A stretch of DNA of 64,000 nt from Raffaelea ambrosiae. Lineage: Eukaryota; Ascomycota; Sordariomycetes; Ophiostomatales; Ophiostomataceae. The DNA lies in assembly GCA_002778195.1 (NCBI GenBank), contig PCDI01000016.1, positions 530,332 to 594,331 of the forward strand, read 5' to 3'. The notes under the pieces are model-generated. The model was not told where the DNA came from, did not search any database, and worked only from the letters and a program-made list of their open reading frames with translations. Made by a program: the position numbers and the translations under genes. Position 1 is the first letter of the stretch. Each line of letters starts with the position of its first letter. Shown here piece by piece: positions 57,201 through 64,000 of this stretch.

Positions 57201-57283
57201 GTGGCCGAGAGGGCGAGATGGTGCGGGCGATTGGGCAAGATGTGCTGGACAAGCTGGGTGACCTCGTTCGCTGCACCATCCAT
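54239..57283 (-). CDS. AF4/FMR2-like, possibly ELL-associated elongation protein
   Basis: Two exons (57283-56730, 56648-54239) give 987 residues; the 81-bp intron between them is a multiple of three, so an unspliced reading is also open and 27 residues longer. The intron has gtatga, a gctaac branch point and acacag, so I treat it as spliced. The N-terminal 70 residues are ordered (HLALSATDRYPVPPGFWP, YVSEADRGILLTRPYF), then an acidic run. The middle is disordered: an Arg-Asp/Arg-Glu stretch and a REP/KEP tandem repeat. The last 170 residues are helical: YVKMGAKLKHGRDAI, VEMVMSFMIAFRAINQARK, MAALACQLRAVCYEQM. Their order and spacing resemble the C-terminal homology domain of AF4/FMR2 proteins and the fission-yeast ELL partner Ebp1. 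That link is from memory; the gene itself is firm. Confidence 0.7.
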   Translation of the reverse strand: MDGAANEVTQLVQHILPNRPHHLALSATDRYPVPPGFWPTNSPLQYTTYVSEADRGILLTRPYFDIQLDDDDDDDDAGKKNTKNKIASKGTPTSKRHTLSASGADGATSSTNNTNSTTTNQPGSAKKKTVTKMSFKDYQQSKQKRLSDSPYDSGLSAGKLDPAKQHRRTESGNRLSPRPELNGDRYDSCPYALGTAPSPSYLLFLAPANTHRKYRQPSPKSPRHSRSPAVVDSRKRGTDANDSSRPHKRSRSDTSMSSSSSPTSSRFQRRVHDPPSPLDLDSRRERERDRDRERDRDRDKDRDRGRDRARGRDYEKDRDMDRDRPRDRDRDRDRNRDRDRDDRPRPATNGLSKQRQRDSSAAARHDTPASSAPIPRTNGHKHRRSDVDRDRSPDDDTVPRASLPPLLSPLHFNPEPGHEVPAKRPRPTAKESGKGGTLSSGKDADLPFKIPPLLSPTLPAIVELELLRLKDSPTKGNDTQHRAAHESPPPSAKKPSRLPPPDKMDLDEPRREIYKEIKESRESRESRENKEFKELKQFKEPRELKEPREPREPRESRESRESREPREPREPREPREPRETRESREPRESRELKEPKEPREPKDSREPPKEPKEPREPREPKELKKEPKESYRDREPQQRDAVARQQSTTAAGKRSLIVTLKYKKKNVKRVLRLLALQPTPMKLPSSSSRVDRSLSVEATPPPANAASAVTKRRPDAESITSSASTTYKHPKSVAEKSISARRTSAGPATPLKSTPMARGASNNSQIFTPSDNSFTPRSSERPPTSHGEAGVGISASMCRQRYDTYVKMGAKLKHGRDAIVKSRLVNGGGTLAAPVKSENGNSQSLSSSSSAHPLPATERKIVAALSVEMVMSFMIAFRAINQARKLDRRVGDYASWESLVPHLTELRNHTWGSRPMAALACQLRAVCYEQMTAAYVNHEPETVGARLMSATKHRLDAWTEAANQTDGISDSAMKIVIGPWMSVEEVVRTGLPLVRRWCDRENVTWEQELQLPSP
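55390..55690. repeat. 9-bp minisatellite (unit ggttccctt) in the AF4-like gene
   Basis: A long run of 9-bp units with single-base variants is read on the minus strand as REP, RES and KEP tripeptides. Confidence 0.95.
56235..56440. repeat. Arg-Asp/Arg-Glu hexanucleotide tract in the AF4-like gene
   Basis: Imperfect cggtct/ctgtcc-type hexamers on the plus strand are read on the minus strand as alternating RD and RE dipeptides. Confidence 0.85.
56649..56729 (-). other. In-frame 81-bp intron of the AF4-like gene
   Basis: Donor gtatga, branch-like gctaac and acceptor acacag are all canonical, and the length is 27 codons without a stop. Confidence 0.8.
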
Positions 57284-59818
57284 ATTCCTGCGTCTCTCTC
57301 ACCAGGGGGGGGGGATGAGGTTTCCGATCGTGCACCCCCCTCCACTTCCGTGGCCTCGCTTGGTTCCTGGTCGTGTGTCGAGGGCCTTGGTCGTCTGCCT
57401 GCCTGCCGTCGTGGTCGTCCTCGCTCGCCTTCCTCTGTCCGTCCTCGCGCAGTGCGTCCCCGTTGGTGCTCACGCGCCGGTGTGCATCCACAATTTTCCA
57501 CGGCTCCTTCTCCCGCTCCCCAATTCGCGATGGTCGGGGTTGGCACGGGCAACGCGCGTGTGTACACCGCTCCCTCGTGTGTGTTCGTCGATGCCTGTCT
57601 CTGGCGACAAGGCGTGTCGTCGCGTTGCTGGCGTCACGAGGGTTTCGCAGGTTGCGTTGCAGGCGACGGCTCGGGAGCAGAGCGCGAAGCTCTCTCCAGC
57701 GCCGGAACGGAGCGTGTTTCTGTTTGGGCGAATCTCCCGTTCCCAATCCGGCCGCGTTGCGATTGGGTTGGTGTCTCAGGTCGGCCGGTCACCACGATCC
57801 CAGGGGGGTTGCGATTGTTGCGAAATGCGCTGCCACACCGCAGACGCGTCAGCAGGCAATGGAGGCGAGCGATCTAGAGCGGGAAAAGAGAGAAAGAGGG
57901 AGGGCGAGACAAGCCACTTCTCGCCTCGATTGTGTCGCTCCGGAGACTGGCACTACGCAGACTCACCTAGTCACAAAGTCGGGCGCGGGTGTGCTCCACA
58001 GGTCGGGCCAGCTGCGACGCCGTTGGCAAAACAGAAAAAGCAAAGCACAGAGGCCGTGGTCATCGGCGATGGCGGGCGGTCGTCGGGCATGTCCCCCATG
58101 CGCAGCGTCGAGGGAAATAAAAGAAAAACGGCTGCTGAGGACTGTAGAAGGCTGCCGGGGCGGGGACGAGGACGCTCCTGAGCAGTTGTCGACGAGGGAT
58201 GGGATGATGTCGATAGGGAATGGGGGCACCCGGGAGATGCGACAGCGCGGGCGATATGGCGGACAAGCGAAGATGAGACGGTTTATTGGAGGAAGGCGGT
58301 GGGTACGCGAGCAACTAAGGCTTGACAAGAGTGGTGGGTTCCTTTCTTTTTCGGGGGGGTGCCTTCTCAGGTTCTGCGGGCGGGTCTTTTGGGGGAAAGA
58401 GGGGCGCTGGAGCAGACTCCTGTCGGGTGTTGGCTGGTTACTATGTACTGCTGGCTGGTGCCGTTCCTGCCAGGCGCAAGGTTTGGTTGGCGCGAAAGAC
58501 CCAAAGACCAATGGCCGCTGGGCCAAACAGACACGCCCACACACACACAGTGTAAGACGCAAGATCATCCAGGGTGCACACGCCCCCCTCCCGAAGAACA
58601 AAAAAAGACTTGGACGATCGGCGGCCCCCGTTTCTGCCAGCCCCTGCGGTTTGTGTTAGCTGCCGTGGGCGGTTCTGCTTGGGGTGTTTCAATCTGGAAA
58701 ATGCTCCTGGCCTGGCCAGCACAAGCTGGAGGAGCTGGAGGAGCGGGTTGGAGAATGAGGAGGCGATGGGGAGGAGGGCACAAAAGAAAGCTCTGGGGAC
58801 CCGCAGAGGTGCCGAGATGGGTAAGCAGAGAAGTAGACAAAGACGGGTAGGCAATCCAAGAATCCAAGATCGATTCGGGGCTGTTCTCACTCACTGTTTC
58901 GGTATCTTCCTTCTCTGGAGATGGAGGGTCGTGTTCACTGCACGCCTGTCTCGTGCTAGCAGGCTGCTAACCGTTCGGCAGACAATGGAATGCGGCCAGG
59001 GTCGCTGGTGGCTAGGGATGGATGGCAAAGACCAGAGCGTGGACTGGGTGGTGGTCGTCTTGGTGGGTGCACATCGCATGTGGGTGGTGTGGAGGCCCTG
59101 CAGGATGGCCAGTTTGGACGCAGGCCGGCCAGGCAAAAGGAAAGAAACAGGCACGCTGGGTGGCTGGTGTGTCCAGCAAGCCACGGGACAGGCCAGCACG
59201 TTATCGCTGCGCCGGCCACGGGACCAGGCTGTTTAACGAGGCGTCGCAAACGGCGCGCCTCGGTACTGGAATATCCGTGCCACCATACTCGGTGTAAGTG
59301 TCATGCATTAGCTACGCCTTCAAGATACGCATCTGCTGCGCAGGCAGAGAAAACCCACGACCCAGGAGTCGCTCTTCCCACGTTTGGCAAATAGGAGTAA
59401 CGCTTCTGTAATCGTAAGGCAACCACATGCTAGTCAACCGTATTTTGCTCGTACATCGTGCCCCCTTTGGGGTAACAAATGTCTCGTAAGAAGAAAACAT
59501 GCTAGATACTAATAAGGCGTGCCTGCCTTCCCATGCCCCGTGTCATGTGTCAAATACAAACCCTGTGTCGCTCCCTTGTGTCTCTCCCTTGAATGCCTCC
59601 CTTGTGCCATCCTCTTGCCTGCGTATGCATCGCCCGCAGTGCCGCCGCCATAACGAACTCCAGAGGGGGTATCTCCCAAAACCACACAAAGACTCTCCCA
59701 AAAAAATTGCAAACACCTTTTCCCGTACACTGCCCAGGTGTCGTGGATAAGAGCAGGAAAAAAAAGGAATCAAAACAAAGCCAAACGAGAAAGAAAAGAA
59801 GACAGAACTACCCTCAGC
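57284..59818. other. Long intergenic region upstream of the AF4-like gene
   Basis: The 2535 bp between the AF4-like start (minus) and the coiled-coil gene stop (minus) are moderately GC-rich. A 428-codon open frame on the plus strand (about 57373-58659) has Arg/Ser/Cys-rich composition without any recognisable domain and is probably chance. I support no gene here. Confidence 0.35.
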
Positions 59819-62465
59819 TCACGTCGATCCTTCCCGCGCAAGGGCGCTCTCAGTCGATGCGGGAGTAGTCGAGCCATTGACCGTCCTTCGCCGTTTCAGT
59901 GTCAGTCCGTCGATTCCAGAGGATGTCCCATTTCCGGCTGCAGCTCCAGCTCCGTTGCCGCCGTTGCTTGGCCCTGCTGTCCGCTTTGGCGTGTGCTGCC
60001 GCACCGGCAAGCCAACGCACTCTGCCAGCCGCAAGATCGTTTCGTCGTGGCCACGGCTGAGCTGCTCCAGCATGCGGATCCGAATCGCCAATGCCTCCAT
60101 ATCTTGCTGGAGCTGCCGCGCGTTCGGACAGAGTTTCTCAATATGTCCGACAATGGCGTTGAAGAGCTCTTTCGTGGTCAAGTTGTTATACTGTGTGTCC
60201 AGCGATGACATCATCAGCTGCAGAGCCGCATGTTTCCTGTTGGAGTCCTCCTCCACAGCAAGCAAACGGTCTTGGAAGCTCCGGAAGTCCTCGAGCAGCA
60301 CCTGCAGCGCGGGGAACGATGCCGCGTTAGGTGAGCCGACGCCGTTGTTCGGACTTCTCACCGTACCCTGCACACTAGCCACGATAGCCCGGGTCATGGG
60401 GCTCAGTACGCCTTCAGGTTGCAGGCTGCGGCTGGTGTCTGCTTCCGCTCCGGCTACGACCCGCTCTGCAATCGGCTCCGGAAGAGCCTCCGGGAGAGGT
60501 TCCGGTATGGGTTCTGGCAGCTGCTGAAGAGGCGGTGGCTCGGATGCTGTCACCTCCTCTGGCATACCCGACATAGCTATGTCGTGGGCAGCAGCACTGC
60601 TGTTGTTGTTGTCGTCTTCGTTGTTGTTGTTGTTGTTGTTGTTCGTTCCAACAGGTGCGGTATCCCTTGAGGTTACCTGTAGTATACTGTCTTCCAGCCT
60701 CTTCAGCTTGTCGCTCATCTCTTGACGGGCCTGTGCTTCACTGTCGACCAGACTGCCAAACACGCCCGCCATATTATGTTGCGACTCGGCCTGTTTGGCA
60801 AGGCGGACGTGAAAGGCTGCCAGGGCCTTGGTCTGCTTCTCGGAGACCCGGTTAAGGTCTGGCCGCAGCGTCTCCAGCGGTTCCAACCTAGCTCTGACTT
60901 GTCCAATTTCCTGGCGCAGGCTGGCAAAGTCGTCACCTTGGAAGGCAATGGGAGCAACATGCCCCAATGCCGGTGCTGTTGGTGCTGCAGACGGTTCTCT
61001 CGGCGCATCTGTTGGTATCTCTGGTCCGGGCAGCTCGCTGCCTGCTTGCTGCTGTGCTGTCGGCATCGGTGCCGTCCGCTGGCTCTCCCGCAACTGCCTG
61101 ACTTCGTCGCGCAACTCCTCGACCAGATTCTTCTGGTCATCCATGGTCTTGCCCATGCGCGCCTTTTCTGTGGTAAAAAACTCAACCATTCGGGCAAATA
61201 CAGAGGCATCGACATCGCCAATCTTGGTCTCGTAACCCGCGGTTCTCATCTCCAGGGCTTCAATTTGCGTGGCATGTTGACCAGATCTACCGCCGAGACG
61301 CCCAAGCTCAGATTCGGCTTTGGTACTTGAGGCCGACATGCCGTCCATCCTCTTCTGCATTTCGTCCAACCGTTTGGTCAGTTTCTGGACGTCCTCGGCG
61401 GTGGACGCTAAGTCGGACCGCAACTTCTCATTCTCCTGTTTCAAACCGTCGACTTGCTTCGCCGAACCAGCCTGCTGGCTCCTGAACTCGTTCTCCAGCT
61501 TTTCCTGCTTCATCTCGACGGTCTTCGCCAAGTCGCCAGCTGAGTTGCCATCACCCTTGGCCATATTGGAAACATCTTGCAAAAACATATTCGACAGCCT
61601 GGCAATGGCTTTTGTGCCTTCGCTGATATCGACCATCGTCTTGCCCCATTGGATCTTCTCAGGCCCCGACGTGCGCTTTACCAGCTCCTGGATGGACGGA
61701 AAGTCGCTGCCTCTGGCAACAGACTTTTTCAGCTCTGCGAACCTCCGTTCTTTCAAGCTGTCAAGTGCCTTCCTGTCGTGTTCAAGATTGCTCAGCTGCC
61801 TAGATTTCTCCAGGAGCTCTCTAAGATCTCGGAGGGCATTGGCACTATGATTCGCCTTGGCAGGACTCGATGAGGCCTTCCATGCATGTTCTGTGGGCTT
61901 TTTCGGTTCGGGCGTCTTCGAGTCTAGTTTCTTGGAATTTGGTTTTGCAGGACCTGGTGTTGCTTTGGGCGCTGTAGAAAATACTTTTGTCAGCATCCAG
62001 GCGATGCTTGGAGGGGTAGTTTATACCACGATAGAAACACCCGTTCTTACTTGTGAAAGAGGCGTTGGAGGACCTCCGAGACAGCGTATTGCTTGGCTGA
62101 GCCCTTTCACGATCTGCGGCGGGGCCTGTCGGTATTCGGTCTGCGCCCGGTCCCTTCGATGGCAGCTCATCAACATCCATTCTGTTCGGAGAAGAGTCTC
62201 GCCGGATATCACGGTCGCTGGCCCTATCCCGGTCACGATCGCGGAAACGGTCTCGATCCCAATCTCTGTCGCGTTCCCTGCCTCGGTCTTGGTCTCGGTC
62301 CCGGTCGTAGTCTCTCGGTCGGCCCTTGTCGTAACTGTAATCGTCAGACCAACCGCGGTCGCGACCGTTCTCCGGTGATCGCCATGATGAAAAGTCTCGT
62401 CGCGAATCGAAGTCGTCCGTGCCCCGACGCCGCGCTTCAGAGAAGTAGCGGTCTCCGGGGGGCAT
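59819..62465 (-). CDS. RD-rich coiled-coil protein of unknown function
   Basis: Two exons (62465-62051, 61971-59819) joined by a 79-bp intron give 855 residues. The first 110 residues are charged and disordered with many Arg-Asp pairs (DYDRDRDQDRGRERDRDW), a composition seen in splicing and RNA-associated proteins. The second exon begins with a Lys/Pro-rich stretch and then runs as long amphipathic helices with heptad spacing, for example RDLRELLEKSRQLSNLEHD, MKQEKLENEFRSQQAG, DVQKLTKRLDEMQKRMDGM and DDQKNLVEELRDEVRQLRE. A second helical part near residues 690-800 includes YNNLTTKELFNAIVGHIEKL. The last 50 residues are basic (TLKRRRTVNGS). There is no enzyme motif. A nuclear scaffold is plausible from composition only. 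It diverges from rvb2. Confidence 0.75.
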
Positions 62466-63321
62466 GGCTGTTCGATGTCCACGTCCCGTTGAAGGACCAG
62501 AGCAAAGGGGCCGCTACGGTCTGGCCCAACAGTGGCCTTGGTTTGTTTTGTGCCGCCTTGGTCAGATGACGGACCTCATAACCTCATCCCGGCCTCCGCG
62601 CACAGGCCCGGAAGTGAAGTGTTGCACTGGTCAGCGTTTTCTGGTTGTCCCCACCTCGACTTTCGCTCCGTTCGTCTTCTCGTCGCTCGAGTATGTATTG
62701 AAGATGTCTCACAGGTCGAGTGATGGTGGGCTCGGATCAAAAGGCGCGTTAATGAAAGACGGCTGCTACGTAACGGTATAGTAAAGTGGCAAGGAACAAG
62801 ATTCTGTTTCTAGACTTTCGTCCTTTGCTGGTGCGGGAGAATGTGCAGTGTCGCCGTACCCGTCAGTCAAACGAAGCTGGTAGAGATACGAGTGGGAAGA
62901 AGCCAGACGAAAAGTGCACTATAAACAAACGGCACGCTCACCGCATCCATTAGCGCGTCCCTGGACCGCTGTGACGGCAGGAGGGTAACCTCTATTTAGA
63001 AGGCTGTAATCCGTTTTTCTGGCAGACAGGACCATACGGTACTTCTACAAATCAAATGTACCTAGCCTGCCCAATATTATACGGTCAGGAAAGTACCAGT
63101 ACATAGGCTCTTTACCACCTCAGTCGCTCAGCACGACCAGCAAACGCGACGTTGCGCCCCCCCAAAAAATAATTCTCAGCCACACGCTGCGGAACTGCTT
63201 TTGAAGAACTCGACACGACCTCCCGAGTTACAGGAGCAGCTCCCTTCACGATACCTCTGCCAACGACCACCCCGCTTAACTTCTTCCGTCCCCATCGCAG
63301 AGCTGCCAACCAGCTGCAAAA
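62466..63321. promoter_or_regulatory. Divergent region between the coiled-coil gene and rvb2
   Basis: These 856 bp separate two divergent starts. No gene or clear motif is seen. Confidence 0.35.
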
Positions 63322-64000
63322 ATGGCTGCCGTACGTATTGTCACCTTGCACGTGGGCTAACTGGGCTGCTCGAAGCTGACATTGCGCGCCAGACCGTCCT
63401 CACCACCTCTGAGAGCAAAGAGCTCAGAGGTCTCAACCTCATTGCAGCACACTCGCACATCCGCGGACTCGGTGTTGATGCCGACACTCTCGAGCCACGG
63501 CCGTCCTCGCAGGGCCTGGTCGGCCAGGAGAAGGCCCGGAAGGCAGCTGCCGTGATCCTGGAGATGATCAAGCAGGGCAAGATTGCTGGTCGCGCCGTGC
63601 TCATTGCGGGACCTCCAAGGTTGGTGATTCTCTCCTTTTTTTCTCGATGCTCTCAGCGCGTCCTTGCACGCCCTTTTTTGATTCCTCTGACACAAACTCC
63701 GTCTCTTCTGCAGCACCGGAAAGACCGCCATCGCCACCGGTATGGCCCAGTCGCTTGGCTCCGACGTGCCGTTCACATCCCTGGCTTCGTCCGAAATCTT
63801 CTCGCTGGAAATGTCCAAGACCGAAGCTCTGACGCAGGCGTTTCGCAAGTCGATCGGCGTGCGCATCAAGGAAGAGAGCGAGATCATGGAAGGCGAAGTG
63901 GTGGAGATCCAGATCGACCGCAGCGTGACGGGCGGCGCCAAGCAGGGCAAGCTGACGATCAAGACCACGGACATGGAGGCCATCTACGACATGGGCAGCA
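63322..64000 (+). CDS. rvb2: RuvB-like AAA+ helicase 2 (reptin), 5' part
   Basis: Exons 63322-63330, 63393-63619 and 63714 onward are in the window; the gene continues past the right edge. RVB2 forms a ring with RVB1 in the INO80, SWR1, TIP60 and R2TP complexes. The first exon encodes only three residues. Then come LIAAHSHIRGLGVD, GLVGQEKARKAAAVILEM, AGRAVLIAGPPS-TGKT (Walker A, split by the second intron), PFTSLASSEIFSLEMSKTE, ALTQAFRKSIGVRIKEE, GEVVEIQIDRS and KLTIKTTDMEAIYDMG. These match RVB2 rather than RVB1 (which has a different N-terminus and VAGREV-type spacing). About half of the usual 470 residues are visible, all intact. Confidence 0.95.

Noticed and set aside
57373..58659. 428-codon open frame on the plus strand in a long intergenic region
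   Set aside because: Arg/Ser/Cys-rich composition, no domain, no splice logic. It is the longest unexplained frame, so I note it, but I do not support it as a gene.
1..64000. tRNA or rRNA genes and transposable elements
   Set aside because: I looked for tRNA T-loop-like sequences, rRNA-like blocks, reverse transcriptase or transposase motifs and terminal repeats and found none I could support; a tRNA could be missed by eye, and a tRNAscan-SE run would settle it.

Overview
The window is nuclear DNA from a filamentous ascomycete, most likely a Sordariomycete. The reasons are compact intergenic spaces, short GT-AG introns with CTAAC-like branch points just before the acceptor, a GC-rich coding bias, a Zn2Cys6 regulator, a filamentous-type SUZ12 (PRC2 subunit), a CE1 acetylxylan esterase and a very long Mus7/MMS22 protein. 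Polyalanine, polyglutamine and trinucleotide tracts are common. I cannot fix the genus. The assembly is a draft: there is a run of 100 N at 43752-43851 and a single N at 49199.

Left part (1-24 kb): a partial MMS22 replication-repair gene (minus, running off the left edge); a 42-residue membrane protein split by an intron; cytochrome oxidase subunit 5; a mitochondrial ClpX; glycogen branching enzyme; ATP synthase beta; a secreted acetylxylan esterase; and a large Zn2Cys6 regulator. Three of these (COX5, ClpX, ATP2) are mitochondrial energy or proteostasis genes within 10 kb.

Middle (24-43 kb): an FHA-kinase; a basic nuclear-looking protein; ORC5; splicing factor SF3B2 (Cus1/SAP145); a SLY41/TPT-like transporter; fumarase; and an F-box/leucine-rich-type protein. 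Several are divergent pairs sharing short promoters.

Right part (43-64 kb): an island of decay (about 43.5-45.4 kb) with a broken MFS transporter beside the assembly gap and a Zn2Cys6 regulator that has lost four of six zinc ligands; then an intact SUZ12 with a C-terminal PHD finger, a frameshifted F-box pseudogene, a protein resembling the AF4/FMR2 (ELL-associated) family, an RD-rich coiled-coil protein and the 5' part of RVB2 (reptin), which runs off the right edge.

Most genes are housekeeping: genome maintenance (MMS22, ORC5, RVB2), chromatin and transcription (SUZ12, AF4-like, C6 factor, SF3B2) and mitochondrial metabolism (COX5, ATP2, fumarase, ClpX). I saw no new defence or biosynthetic system. 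The points most worth a second look are the decayed transporter-regulator island, the SUZ12-PHD fusion, the AF4-like protein, the intron-split 42-aa protein and two near-identical 9-bp minisatellites in two unrelated genes.
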